Positions 27,369 through 35,809 of a stretch of 47,543 nucleotides of DNA are shown here, piece after piece (positions within the stretch are counted from its first letter, which is position 1; each line of letters opens with the position of its first letter). The notes beneath the pieces were generated by a model. It was not told the origin of the DNA. It saw only the letters and a list, made by a program, of their open reading frames with translations, and did no database searches. Source of the stretch: Terriglobales bacterium (GTDB lineage: Bacteria; Acidobacteriota; Terriglobia; Terriglobales; Acidobacteriaceae); the NCBI GenBank assembly GCA_035543055.1, contig DATKKJ010000036.1:1-47543 (forward strand), read 5' to 3'. A program made the position numbers and the translations under genes.

Positions 27369-28529
27369 ATGGCTCGATTGCTTGCGGACATCTCCCAGGG
27401 TCTTCCCGTCGGTCGGAGAGCGGCATTCCAGTTGATCAATTGTGCTGACGAAGACCTTCCCGCCTTACTCGCGGCTGCACGGACTCTGAAGGAGAGGTTC
27501 CGTCCCGGGGTGGTCACGTACTCGCGCAAGGTCTTCCTGCCGCTGACCAATCTGTGCCGTGACTATTGCCGATACTGCGCGTTTCGCAAAGATCCTGGGC
27601 AAGTGGGCGCACATACGATGACCCCGGACGAGGTCCTGGCAATCGCGCGCGCCGGTGAGAAGCTCGGATGCCGCGAGGCACTCTTCAGCCTGGGCGACAA
27701 GCCGGAGTTGCTGTTCCCCGAAATGCGCGCCACCCTCGAGCATCTTGGTTACAAATCCACGCTGCACTATCTGGAAGCGATGTGTGCGCTGGTGTTGCGC
27801 GAGACCCGGCTGCTGCCCCACGCCAATCCGGGCCTGATGAGCGGGGAATGGATCGAGCGCCTGGCGCGATACTGTCCCAGCCTTGGCCTGATGGTGGAGA
27901 CAACGGCGGAGGCGCTCCTGCGTCCCGGCGGAGCACACGACCAGGCGCCCGACAAGGTGCCCGCGAGGCGCTTCCAAGTCCTGGAGGAGGCGGGCAAACG
28001 CAGCGTACCCTTCACCACCGGCCTGCTCATCGGCATCGGCGAGACCCGCGAAGACCGCGTGAATACGCTGTTCGCCATCCGCGCTATGCATCAGCGATAT
28101 GGACATATCCAGGAAGTGATCGTGCAGAATTTTCGCTCGAAGCCCGACACCCCCATGAGCTCCTGGCCGGAGCCCAGCCGCGGCGAGATGCTGCGTACCG
28201 TGGCCGTGGCGCGGCTGATCCTGCAGGACATGAACCTGCAGGCTCCGCCCAATTTATCCTCTCCTGACTACTCTGAACTGTTGCAGGCGGGCATCAACGA
28301 CTGGGGCGGCGTGTCACCGCTCACGCCGGACCACATCAATCCGGAAGCCCCCTGGCCGCAGTTACAGGACCTAGAAGCGCGCACCGCTGAGGCCGGCTGC
28401 TGCTTGCGCCATCGGCTGACCGTGTATCCTGAGTTCCTTCCCAAAGTCCTGAGCCGCGGAGGCTTGCTGGCAGAGCGCGTCTCCGCAGCCATCGACGACG
28501 AGGGTTACGCGCGGGGAGCAGCGGCATGA
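27369..28529 (+). CDS. cofG: 7,8-didemethyl-8-hydroxy-5-deazariboflavin synthase, CofG subunit
   Basis: Radical SAM half of FO synthase, which builds the deazaflavin ring of coenzyme F420 from a tyrosine-derived and a pyrimidine precursor together with CofH. The 386-residue product has the radical SAM cluster CRDYCRYCAF (CX3CX2C) near residue 60, the EALFSLGDKPE block, and HANPGLMSGEWIERL. The C-terminal SSPDYSELLQAGINDWGGVSPLTPDHINPE region is typical of CofG. It is a separate protein, unlike the fused FbiC of Actinobacteria. Start: ATG at 27369, with AGGCCGGG upstream; an in-frame ATG at 27339 is an alternative. The stop overlaps the next start (ATGA). Confidence 0.93.
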   Translation: MARLLADISQGLPVGRRAAFQLINCADEDLPALLAAARTLKERFRPGVVTYSRKVFLPLTNLCRDYCRYCAFRKDPGQVGAHTMTPDEVLAIARAGEKLGCREALFSLGDKPELLFPEMRATLEHLGYKSTLHYLEAMCALVLRETRLLPHANPGLMSGEWIERLARYCPSLGLMVETTAEALLRPGGAHDQAPDKVPARRFQVLEEAGKRSVPFTTGLLIGIGETREDRVNTLFAIRAMHQRYGHIQEVIVQNFRSKPDTPMSSWPEPSRGEMLRTVAVARLILQDMNLQAPPNLSSPDYSELLQAGINDWGGVSPLTPDHINPEAPWPQLQDLEARTAEAGCCLRHRLTVYPEFLPKVLSRGGLLAERVSAAIDDEGYARGAAA

Positions 28530-29491
28530 TCGTTGTCATCACCGGCGGCACCGGGGGCGCAAAGTTCGTCCAGGGCATACAGTCGTGCATGCCGCCTGAA
28601 GAGCTGACATGCGTCGTCAATACCGGCGACGACTTGCTTTGCTGGGGACTGCACATCTCTCCCGACCTCGACTCGATCACCTACGCCCTGGCCGGCCTGC
28701 TCAGCAAGCAGCGCGGATGGGGCGTGGAGGGCGACACCTTCGAGTGCCTGGAGGTGATGAAAAGGCTGGGAGCGCCCGCCTGGTTCCAGCTCGGCGACCG
28801 AGACCTGGCGCTGCACATCAGCCGCACCGCGATGCTCGCGGCCGGCAAGACACTGAGCGCGGCCACGGCTGCGATCGCCGGCTCATTCGGCATCCGCTCG
28901 CGCATCCTGCCGATGGCAGACGCGCGGGTCGAGACCCGCATTGCCACCGACCACCGCGAGCTGAGCTTCCAAGAGTACTTTGTGCGCGAACGTTACCAGG
29001 TGCCGGTGCACGCGGTGCGGTTCGAGGGCGCGGCGACGTCCAAGGCTGCGCCCGGTGTCGTGGATGCGATCCTCTCCGCCGACGCCGTGCTCATCGCGCC
29101 CAGCAATCCGATCACCAGCATCGGACCGATCCTCGCCATCCCGGCCATCAAGCAGGCACTGCAGGCCACGGCTGCTCCCGTCGGGGCGGTCAGCCCGATC
29201 GTCGGTGGGGCAGCGGTCTCCGGTCCCGCCGGCGAGCTTATGGCATTGCGCAGCCTGGAGGTCTCGGGAATGGGGATCGCGGCCGCCTATCGTGACTTCC
29301 TGGATGTGCTGGTCCTTGACGAACGAGACGCTCACCTTGTTCCGCTGGCAGAAAAGCTAGGTCTGGGTGTGCTCTGTACTAATTCGCTCATGAAGACTGA
29401 CGGGGACAAAGCGGCGCTGGCGCAAGCCGCGTTGCAGGCGACTCTGGCTTCGCGGTCGAAACTGAAGCCGGCCGCAGCGGTGCAACGATGA
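28526..29491 (+). CDS. cofD: 2-phospho-L-lactate (LPPG) transferase, CofD/FbiA
   Basis: Joins FO to the activated lactate or phosphoenolpyruvate unit to make F420-0 (or dehydro-F420-0). The 321-residue product starts with the family motif VVITGGTGGAKFVQGI. It has the NTGDDLLCWGLHISPDLDSITYALAG block (typical of CofD) and SNPITSIGPILAIP near residue 195, the FO-binding region of known enzymes. The start ATG overlaps the cofG stop and the stop overlaps cofC, so the three are coupled. Confidence 0.95.
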   Translation: MIVVITGGTGGAKFVQGIQSCMPPEELTCVVNTGDDLLCWGLHISPDLDSITYALAGLLSKQRGWGVEGDTFECLEVMKRLGAPAWFQLGDRDLALHISRTAMLAAGKTLSAATAAIAGSFGIRSRILPMADARVETRIATDHRELSFQEYFVRERYQVPVHAVRFEGAATSKAAPGVVDAILSADAVLIAPSNPITSIGPILAIPAIKQALQATAAPVGAVSPIVGGAAVSGPAGELMALRSLEVSGMGIAAAYRDFLDVLVLDERDAHLVPLAEKLGLGVLCTNSLMKTDGDKAALAQAALQATLASRSKLKPAAAVQR

Positions 29492-30144
29492 TCCTGATCC
29501 CGGTCAAAGACCTGCGCGAAGCCAAGCAGCGACTGGGCGAGGTGCTATCGCAGGAACAGCGGACGCTGCTGGCCGAAGCCATGCTGACCGACGTGGTTGA
29601 AGCGGTCCTGGGCTGGAAGCAGCATCCACCGGTCGCGCTGGTCACCAGCTATCCCTTCGCCATCAGACTGGCTCGTGACTGCGGCTTCGACGTCATCGAG
29701 GACCGTGAGAACCCGGGCGAAACCGGCGCCATCGCCATGGCCACGCGGGTCGCCCTCGAGCGCGGAGCCCGGGAGACTTTGGTCCTGCCCGGCGACATGC
29801 CACTGCTCACGACCGCGGAACTGGAAGCGGTCTATGCGGCGGCGCCCCGGCAGGGCGTAGTGCTGGTTCCGTCGGCCGACCGGCGGGGCTCCAACGCCGT
29901 CTTGCGCCGTCCCGCCGACCTGATTCCCCTGCGCTTCGGCAATGACAGCTTCGTCCCCCACCTCAACGCCGCCCGCGCCACCGGCAAGCAGGTGGTGGTG
30001 CCGGAGTTCGAGGGCATCGGCCTGGACGTCGATACCCCGGCCGACCTCGCGGCGCTGCTCTCGTTGCCTACCCGATCGCGCGCCCAGCTTCTGCTGGAGT
30101 GGTGGAAGGTCGCGGAACGCTTGGCCCATGCGCAGAGTGCCTGA
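29488..30144 (+). CDS. cofC: 2-phospho-L-lactate (or PEP) guanylyltransferase, CofC
   Basis: Activates phospholactate or phosphoenolpyruvate with GTP for CofD. The 218-residue product has the start MILIPVKDLREAKQRLGEVLS, typical of CofC, with the nucleotide-binding LVLPGDMPLLT motif near residue 98. RGSNAVLRRP and FGNDSF(V)PH blocks complete the family pattern. Whether it uses phospholactate or PEP is not clear from sequence; bacterial enzymes studied so far mostly use PEP. It overlaps cofD by 4 nt and cofE by 17 nt. Confidence 0.93.
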   Translation: MILIPVKDLREAKQRLGEVLSQEQRTLLAEAMLTDVVEAVLGWKQHPPVALVTSYPFAIRLARDCGFDVIEDRENPGETGAIAMATRVALERGARETLVLPGDMPLLTTAELEAVYAAAPRQGVVLVPSADRRGSNAVLRRPADLIPLRFGNDSFVPHLNAARATGKQVVVPEFEGIGLDVDTPADLAALLSLPTRSRAQLLLEWWKVAERLAHAQSA

Positions 30145-30898
30145 GAGCGGCGAGGTGCGGGTGATCCCGGTCCACGGCATGCCCGAGATCGCGCCGGGCT
30201 CTGCCCTGCTCGACGAGATCCTGCGTGCCAGCCGGCGTCAACGCAGCCCGCTGCGTGCCGGCGACATCCTGGTGGTGACCCATAAGGTGGTCTCGAAGGC
30301 AGAGGGCGGACTGGTCGAGCTGGCGCAGGTAAAGCCGTCGGCGCGCGCCAAAGCCTGGGCCCGGCGATACCCGGTGGACGCCCGCGCGATCGAGCTGGCC
30401 TTGCGCGAGGCGGGCCGCATCGTCCGCATGAAAAAAGGCGTGCTCATCACGCAGACCCGAAGCGGCCTGGTCTGTGCCAACAGCGGCGTGGACTTGTCGA
30501 ATGTGGATGGCGGGAAGTCGGTTGTGCTGCTGCCCCGCAATCCGGACCGCTCCGCCGCGCTTCTGCACCGCGATATAAGAGCGAAGACCGGGCTGCATGT
30601 GCCGGTGATCATCACCGACTCCTTCGGCCGGCCGTGGCGCGAGGGGCTGACGGAGGTTGCGATCGGAGTGGCGGGCATGAAGCCGATGCGCGATCTGCGC
30701 CGGCGGCGCGATCCGTACGGCTACAAGTTGCGCGTGAGCCTGGAGGCGGTAGCGGATGCGCTGGCCGCAATGGCCGGCGCCGCCTGCGGAAAACTTTCGC
30801 GTTGCCCTGCGTGTATCATTCGGGGGTTCTCGTACGAGCGCGGCCGGGGATGCGCAAGCGACCTCGTCCGTCCCTCCGAACGAGACCTGTTCCGATGA
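30128..30898 (+). CDS. cofE: coenzyme F420-0:L-glutamate ligase, CofE
   Basis: Adds gamma-linked glutamates to F420-0. The 256-residue product has the start RVIPVHGMPEIAPGSALLDEIL, then LVVTHKVVSKAEG near 56, ITQTRSGLVCANSGVDLSNVDG-type residues, VIITDSFGRPWREGLTEVAIGVAGM, and the C-terminal YERGRGCASDLVRPSERDLFR block. The short length means it lacks the nitroreductase-like C-terminal domain of FbiB, which reduces dehydro-F420 in mycobacteria, so that step must use another enzyme if the PEP route operates. The ATG at 30128 overlaps cofC; the stop overlaps cofH as ATGA. Confidence 0.94.
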   Translation: MRRVPESGEVRVIPVHGMPEIAPGSALLDEILRASRRQRSPLRAGDILVVTHKVVSKAEGGLVELAQVKPSARAKAWARRYPVDARAIELALREAGRIVRMKKGVLITQTRSGLVCANSGVDLSNVDGGKSVVLLPRNPDRSAALLHRDIRAKTGLHVPVIITDSFGRPWREGLTEVAIGVAGMKPMRDLRRRRDPYGYKLRVSLEAVADALAAMAGAACGKLSRCPACIIRGFSYERGRGCASDLVRPSERDLFR

Positions 30899-32112
30899 CC
30901 ATGAACAGATTCATACCACTGGATCGTTTCTTCGAAGTCGGATGGCAACAGGCCGTTTCCCGCGCGTCGGCGCCGGTGCGTGCCACGTTGGAAAAAGTGC
31001 TGTCAGAGGCCGACGGCGGCACGCTGAAGCGTGAGGAGTGCCGGTTGCTGGCTTTTGCCAAAGACGACGATCTGATCGCGCTCCTGGCATGCGCCGACCG
31101 CCTGCGTGAGCAGATCGTGGGCGACGTCGTGACCTACGTCGTCAACCGCAACATCAACTTCACCAATGTGTGCTTTGTGGGGTGCAAGTTCTGTGCCTTC
31201 GCCGTCGGCCCGCGCGATGCGGATGCGTACTTCCTGAGCCCGGAGGAGGTCGCCATCAAGGCGGTCGAAGCGTGGGAGCGCGGCGCCACGGAGGTCTGTA
31301 TCCAAGGCGGCCTGCCTCGCAACCTCCATCCCTTCTACTACCGTGACCTGCTGCACGCGGTGAAGACGGCGGTACCGGAAATCCATATCCATGCCTTCTC
31401 TCCGATGGAGATCGCGTACGGCGTAGAGCTCACGGGGATGCGCCTGCGCGATTATCTCGCCATGTTGCGAGACAACGGACTCGACACCCTTCCTGGCACG
31501 GCGGCGGAGATCCTCGACGATGAAGTCCGCCACGTGCTCTCCGCGAACAAGCTGAGCACGGCGCAGTGGCGCGAGGTGGTCACCACTGCTCACCAGCTCG
31601 GTATCCGCAGCACCTCGACCCTGATGTATGGCCACCGCGAGACGCCCGAGCACTGGGTGAACCAGTTGCTGATGCTGCGCGACATCCAGCGCGAGACTGG
31701 CGGCTTCACCGAGTTCGTGCCCCTGGGCTTCGTCCACCAGAACACGCTGCTATTTCACCAGGGTCTGTCGCGTGCGGGACCGACCCTCGAGGAGCATTTG
31801 AAGATCCATGCTTTGGGCCGCGTGATGCTGGCGGGCGCCATCCCCAACATCCAGGTCTCGTGGGTGAAGCTGAGCCGCGAAATCTCCCAGCTCTGCCTGC
31901 GGGCCGGGGCCAACGACTACAGCGGTACGCTAATGGAAGAGAACATATCGCGGCTGGCGGGCGCTACCTCCGGCCAGTATCTCAGCCCGGCGGAGCTGCA
32001 GGAGCGTATTCTTGAGCTGGGGCGCATCCCCGCCGAACGCAATACAACGTACACCCGGATCCGGCGTATCCCTGTCGTCCCCGAAGCGGCGCGCGAGGCG
32101 CTTCCGGCATGA
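30895..32112 (+). CDS. cofH: FO synthase, CofH subunit (radical SAM)
   Basis: Second radical SAM half of FO synthase; CofH makes the tyrosine-derived intermediate used by CofG. The 405-residue product has the cluster CFVGCKFCAF (CX3CX2C) near residue 98, preceded by VTYVVNRNINFTNV. Further family blocks are CIQGGLPRNLHPFYY, IHIHAFSPMEI, and AEILDDEVRHVLSANK. STLMYGHRETPEHWV and GANDYSGTLMEENISR lie in the C-terminal half. The ATG at 30895 overlaps the cofE stop as ATGA, which decides it over the ATG two codons later. The stop likewise overlaps npdG, so the operon is fully coupled. Confidence 0.95.
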   Translation: MTMNRFIPLDRFFEVGWQQAVSRASAPVRATLEKVLSEADGGTLKREECRLLAFAKDDDLIALLACADRLREQIVGDVVTYVVNRNINFTNVCFVGCKFCAFAVGPRDADAYFLSPEEVAIKAVEAWERGATEVCIQGGLPRNLHPFYYRDLLHAVKTAVPEIHIHAFSPMEIAYGVELTGMRLRDYLAMLRDNGLDTLPGTAAEILDDEVRHVLSANKLSTAQWREVVTTAHQLGIRSTSTLMYGHRETPEHWVNQLLMLRDIQRETGGFTEFVPLGFVHQNTLLFHQGLSRAGPTLEEHLKIHALGRVMLAGAIPNIQVSWVKLSREISQLCLRAGANDYSGTLMEENISRLAGATSGQYLSPAELQERILELGRIPAERNTTYTRIRRIPVVPEAAREALPA

Positions 32113-32849
32113 GAGGTCCGATCGCCATCGTCGGCGGTACCGGACCGGAAGGGCGCGGCTTGGCGCTGCGCTGGGCGCGCGCCGGCAAGCACGTGATTAT
32201 CGGCTCGCGCGACGCCGAGCGCGCCCGCACCGTCGCCCAGGAGATCTCGACCCTGGCCGGCGACAAGGCGCGCGTCGAAGGCATGGACAACGCATCCGCC
32301 GTGAAGACCAGCCGGACGGTGGTGCTGACCATCCCTTTCACCGCACAAGCCGACACGCTGAAGCAGCTCAAGGACAGCTTCGTCCCCGGCGCGGTGGTGG
32401 TAGACACCACGGTCCCGCTGGCGGCAGGGATCGGTGGAAAACCGACACGGACGCTGGGCGTCTGGCAGGGATCCGCGGTCCAGGCCACGGCGGAGCTCCT
32501 GCCGGAAGGTGTGAAGCTGGCCGCGGCATTCCAGAACATCGGCGCCAAGGCCCTGCTCAGCGACGGGCCGGTGGAGTGTGACGTGATGGTGTGCAGCGAC
32601 GATCCCCACGCGAAGGAAGTCGCCAGCGAACTGGCCCGCGCCATTCCCGGGGTGCGCGCCATCGACGGCGGCAAACTGGAGAATGCGCGCACCGTCGAGC
32701 AACTCACCGCTCTCCTCATCCAGATCAACATGCGCTACAAGAGCCACTCCGCAGGTCTGCGGGTGACGGGCCTCGGCATCCCCGAACCGGAGTACCGGCC
32801 CCATACGAAAGGAGCGTCCCATGGCAAAGATCCCGGAAAAGTTCCTTGA
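32109..32849 (+). CDS. npdG: NADPH-dependent F420 reductase family protein
   Basis: Fno/NpdG-type oxidoreductase, which moves hydride between NADPH and F420. The 246-residue product starts with the Rossmann motif IAIVGGTGPEGRGLALRWA (the family GGTGxxGxGLA pattern), followed by VIIGSRDAERA, in which Ser-Arg after the second strand fits NADP. The VVLTIPFTAQADTLK, VVDTTVPL and AAFQNIGAKAL blocks are typical. The gene overlaps cofH by 4 nt and runs 29 nt into the PPOX gene. Its place in the operon suggests that the cell reduces F420 with NADPH, the usual source when no Fgd (F420-dependent glucose-6-phosphate dehydrogenase) is present; none is visible in the window. Confidence 0.9.
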   Translation: MRGPIAIVGGTGPEGRGLALRWARAGKHVIIGSRDAERARTVAQEISTLAGDKARVEGMDNASAVKTSRTVVLTIPFTAQADTLKQLKDSFVPGAVVVDTTVPLAAGIGGKPTRTLGVWQGSAVQATAELLPEGVKLAAAFQNIGAKALLSDGPVECDVMVCSDDPHAKEVASELARAIPGVRAIDGGKLENARTVEQLTALLIQINMRYKSHSAGLRVTGLGIPEPEYRPHTKGASHGKDPGKVP

Positions 32850-33216
32850 TCTCTTCAACAAGAAGGCGTTCGGCAGCCTGGGGACCCTCATGCCGGACGG
32901 CAGCCCGCAGGTGACGCCAGTCTGGGTGGACTGCGAGGGCGACACCGTGCTGGTGAACACGGCCAAGGGAAGGCAGAAGGACAAGAACATCCAGCGCGAC
33001 CCGCGAGTGGCGGTCACGCTCATCGATCCCGACAATCCCTACCGGTACGTCGAGATCCGCGGCCGCGTGGTGGAAGCCACCGACAAGGGCGCCAAGGACC
33101 ACATCGACAAGATGGCCAAGAAATACCTGGGCGTGGACAAGTATCCGTACGCGCAGCCCGGCGAGCAGCGCCTGCTGCTGCGCATCCGGCCGGAGCATGT
33201 CAGCAGCATGGGCTGA
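32821..33216 (+). CDS. PPOX-class F420-dependent (or flavin) enzyme
   Basis: Small split-barrel protein of the PPOX/FDOR superfamily, 131 residues. The start [34 protein letters not shown] is typical, with [24 protein letters not shown] as the cofactor-binding strand pair and [23 protein letters not shown] as the following block. Many members of this subgroup (FDOR-B) bind F420 and reduce quinones, biliverdin or other conjugated molecules. Last gene of the F420 operon, so F420 is the likely cofactor. The ATG at 32821 has AGGAG six or seven nt upstream. Its stop lies 1 nt from the stop of convergent hisA. Confidence 0.88.
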   Translation: MAKIPEKFLDLFNKKAFGSLGTLMPDGSPQVTPVWVDCEGDTVLVNTAKGRQKDKNIQRDPRVAVTLIDPDNPYRYVEIRGRVVEATDKGAKDHIDKMAKKYLGVDKYPYAQPGEQRLLLRIRPEHVSSMG

Positions 33217-33217
33217 G

Positions 33218-33892
33218 TCAGATCTTGATCCGGCCGGTGTAGATGGCAATGCCGACCACGGCGTCCACGCCCATGCGCTCCAGCTCTTCGATCTGCTCCT
33301 CGCTATTGATGCCCCCGGCCGCGATCAAAGGCTTGCGCGTGGCCCGGCGAAGGGCACGGACGACATCCATCGGGATCCCCTGCAGCAATCCCTCGCTGTC
33401 CACGTGAGTGTAGAGGAACGCGGCGCACCAGGGCTCCAGGGCGCGCATCATCGTTTCCGCGGGTACCGCGGTCGGAGTGCGCCACCCGTGGGTCGTTACC
33501 GTCCCCTTTTTCGAATCCACCGCAAAGACCAGATTCTCGACCCCAATGTCGGCCGCAGCTTGCTTTGCGAATTCGATGTTGATCTCGCCGTCGCGGAGCA
33601 AGGCCGAACCGAAGATCACCCGCTTTGCGCCGAGCCCCAGTACCTCGCGTGCGCCCTCGATGGAGCGGATGCCGCCCCCGACCTGGCAGGGCAGTCGCTG
33701 TGTGAACTGCTTCAGCAGCGTGCGGTTGCTGCCGGTGCCCATGGCGGCATCGAGATCGATCAGTTGGACCAGCGGAAACTTCGAGAACCGCTCGATCCAC
33801 GGCTCGAAGTCGTCGAATTCCAGCGCCTTCTTCTCGCCCTGCACCAGCTGGACGATGCGCCCGCCCATCAAATCGATGGAAGGGATCAGCAC
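33218..33892 (-). CDS. hisA: phosphoribosylformimino-5-aminoimidazole carboxamide ribotide isomerase
   Basis: ProFAR isomerase, fourth step of histidine synthesis. The 224-residue (beta/alpha)8 protein starts [18 protein letters not shown], with catalytic Asp in PSIDL. The second catalytic Asp lies in VFAVDSKKG, and the phosphate-binding motifs [11 protein letters not shown] and [10 protein letters not shown] are visible. It is slightly shorter than the usual 240 residues. GTG start at 33892, overlapping the hisF stop by 7 nt. It is the last gene of the his operon and follows hisF, the reverse of the common A-F order. Confidence 0.95.
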   Translation of the reverse strand: MLIPSIDLMGGRIVQLVQGEKKALEFDDFEPWIERFSKFPLVQLIDLDAAMGTGSNRTLLKQFTQRLPCQVGGGIRSIEGAREVLGLGAKRVIFGSALLRDGEINIEFAKQAAADIGVENLVFAVDSKKGTVTTHGWRTPTAVPAETMMRALEPWCAAFLYTHVDSEGLLQGIPMDVVRALRRATRKPLIAAGGINSEEQIEELERMGVDAVVGIAIYTGRIKI

Positions 33893-34647
33893 GGCAGCCT
33901 CACCGGCACCCCGGCCGCGCGCAGCTCTTCCTTCAGATCGGTGATGCGATTCAGCCCGAAGTGGAAGATGCTGGCGGCGAGCGCGGCATCAGCCCTGCCC
34001 CGGGCGAAGACCTCGACGAAATGCTGCGGGCCGCCCGCGCCGCCCGATGCGATGATCGGGATGTTAACCGCCTCTGACACGCGTGACGTCAACTCGCACT
34101 CGAAGCCCGCTCCGGTGCCATCGCGGTCCATCGAGGTGAGCAAGATCTCGCCCGCGCCTCGCTGCTCCGCCTCGCGCGCCCATTCCGAGGCGCGGCGGCC
34201 GGTCGGCTTGCGTCCGCCGCTGATGTACACCTCGTAGTCGTCGCCGACGCGCTTCGCGTCCACCGCCACGATCACCGCCTGCGAGCCGAAGCGCTCGGCG
34301 ATGCGCGTGATCAACGAGGGATCGGCGACCGCGGCAGAATTGATCGAGACCTTATCCGCCCCGGCGTCGATGATCCCGGCAGCGTCTTCCAGAGATCGGA
34401 TGCCGCCTCCGACCGTGAAGGGGATGAACAGCTCGCGCGCTGCGCGGCGCACCGCGTCGATGAGGGTCTTGCGACCCTCGTGCGTCGCCGTGATGTCGAG
34501 CAGCACGACCTCATCCGCCCCGGCACGACTGTGGGCGGCGGCCAGTTCCGCCGGGTCTCCGGCATCGCGCAGCTCCTGGAACTGAACGCCCTTCACCACG
34601 CGTCCACGGTCGACGTCCAGGCAGGCGATGATGCGCTTGGTCAGCAT
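33886..34647 (-). CDS. hisF: imidazole glycerol phosphate synthase, cyclase subunit
   Basis: Cyclase half of IGP synthase, 253 residues. Start [23 protein letters not shown]; catalytic Asp residues in CLDVD and IVAVDAKR. The phosphate-binding sequences [11 protein letters not shown] and [11 protein letters not shown] mark the two half-barrels, and [11 protein letters not shown] is conserved. It forms a complex with HisH, encoded directly upstream with a 7-nt overlap. The ATG at 34647 is chosen because homology begins there; the frame is open further upstream but antisense-like in composition. Confidence 0.97.
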   Translation of the reverse strand: MLTKRIIACLDVDRGRVVKGVQFQELRDAGDPAELAAAHSRAGADEVVLLDITATHEGRKTLIDAVRRAARELFIPFTVGGGIRSLEDAAGIIDAGADKVSINSAAVADPSLITRIAERFGSQAVIVAVDAKRVGDDYEVYISGGRKPTGRRASEWAREAEQRGAGEILLTSMDRDGTGAGFECELTSRVSEAVNIPIIASGGAGGPQHFVEVFARGRADAALAASIFHFGLNRITDLKEELRAAGVPVRLPC

Positions 34648-35225
34648 GCGAGAAAGTTCTTCAGGATCTCGAGGCCGGTGTCGCCGGATTTCTCGGGATG
34701 GAATTGCACGCCGAAAACGTTGTCGCGCTCCACTGCCGCCGCGAACGGCCCGCCATAGTCGCAGTCGGCGATCGTTCCCTCGCACAGCGGCGCGCGGTAG
34801 CTGTGGGTGAAGTAAACGAAGGCGCCCGTCGGGATGCCGGCCAGCAGCCGTGACCCGTCGCGGACAGAGATCTGGTTCCAGCCGACGTGCGGCGACTTCA
34901 CGCCCGGGGGAAATTTCGACACCTCGCCCGCGAAGAGCCCGAACCCCGAGATCCCCGGCGCCTCCGTGCTTCCGGCGAACATCCACTGCAGACCGACGCA
35001 GATGCCGAGGAACGGCTTGCCACGCCGGATCGCTGCCGTGATGGGCAGCCTCAATGGGTCGAGTGCTCTTGTGGCCGCAAAGTGCCCGACCCCGGGCAGC
35101 ACGATGCGCTCAGCCTGGGCGATGACGCCTGCGTCCGAGGTGATGACGGACTCGCCCCCTACCCGCTCCAGCGCCTTCTTCACCGAGGCGATGTTCCCCG
35201 CGCGGTAATCGACGATGGCGATCAC
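34641..35225 (-). CDS. hisH: imidazole glycerol phosphate synthase, glutamine amidotransferase subunit
   Basis: Supplies ammonia to HisF. The 194-residue class I glutaminase starts [18 protein letters not shown]. The nucleophile Cys is in [11 protein letters not shown] near residue 79, and the His and Glu of the triad in [12 protein letters not shown] near the end. GTG start at 35225 overlaps the hisB stop as GTGA. The order H-F allows coupled synthesis of the two subunits. Confidence 0.97.
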   Translation of the reverse strand: MIAIVDYRAGNIASVKKALERVGGESVITSDAGVIAQAERIVLPGVGHFAATRALDPLRLPITAAIRRGKPFLGICVGLQWMFAGSTEAPGISGFGLFAGEVSKFPPGVKSPHVGWNQISVRDGSRLLAGIPTGAFVYFTHSYRAPLCEGTIADCDYGGPFAAAVERDNVFGVQFHPEKSGDTGLEILKNFLAC

Positions 35226-35809
35226 AGCAGTCCTTTCGTGCTGGGCAGCACCCGGCGCATGCGGCGGTCCCGCCAGCAGGCCGCGCGCAGGGCCCGGGCG
35301 AAAGCCTTGAACAGTACCTCGATCTTGTGATGGCTGGAGCGGCCGTATTGCACCCGGGCGTGGACGTTGGCGCGAGCACCTCGGGCGAAGCCGTCGAAGA
35401 AATCGTGGACCAGCTCTGCCTGCAGATCGCCCACCAGCCGGGCGCGGACTCTCGTCTCCACCACGGCGGTGGCGCGGCCACCGAAGTCCACCGCCGCCAG
35501 GCCGAGCGTCTCGTCCATGGGCATCAGGAAGTACCCGGCGCGGAGGATGCCCTTCTTGGCGCCGAGCGCGCGGTCAAACGCCTCTCCCAGCGCGATGCCG
35601 ACATCCTCGACCGTGTGGTGCTGGTCCACATCCAGGTCGCCCGTAGCCTCAAGCTTCAGGTCGAACCCGCCGTGCCGTGCGAACAGCTTCAGCATGTGAT
35701 CGAAGAAGCGGATGCCGGTCGAGACCTGGTAACGTCCGCGGCCATCGACGTTCAGCGTGACCCGGATGTCGGTTTCATTCGTCTTGCGGTGCAGCGTGGC
35801 TTTTCTCAT
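35222..35809 (-). CDS. hisB: imidazoleglycerol-phosphate dehydratase
   Basis: Monofunctional IGP dehydratase, 195 residues, without the phosphatase domain of the E. coli HisB. The metal-binding duplicates are clear: [33 protein letters not shown], and in the second half [17 protein letters not shown] and [19 protein letters not shown] separate histidinol-phosphate phosphatase is therefore needed and is not in the window. ATG at 35809 overlaps the hisC stop as ATGA. Confidence 0.97.
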   Translation of the reverse strand: MRKATLHRKTNETDIRVTLNVDGRGRYQVSTGIRFFDHMLKLFARHGGFDLKLEATGDLDVDQHHTVEDVGIALGEAFDRALGAKKGILRAGYFLMPMDETLGLAAVDFGGRATAVVETRVRARLVGDLQAELVHDFFDGFARGARANVHARVQYGRSSHHKIEVLFKAFARALRAACWRDRRMRRVLPSTKGLL

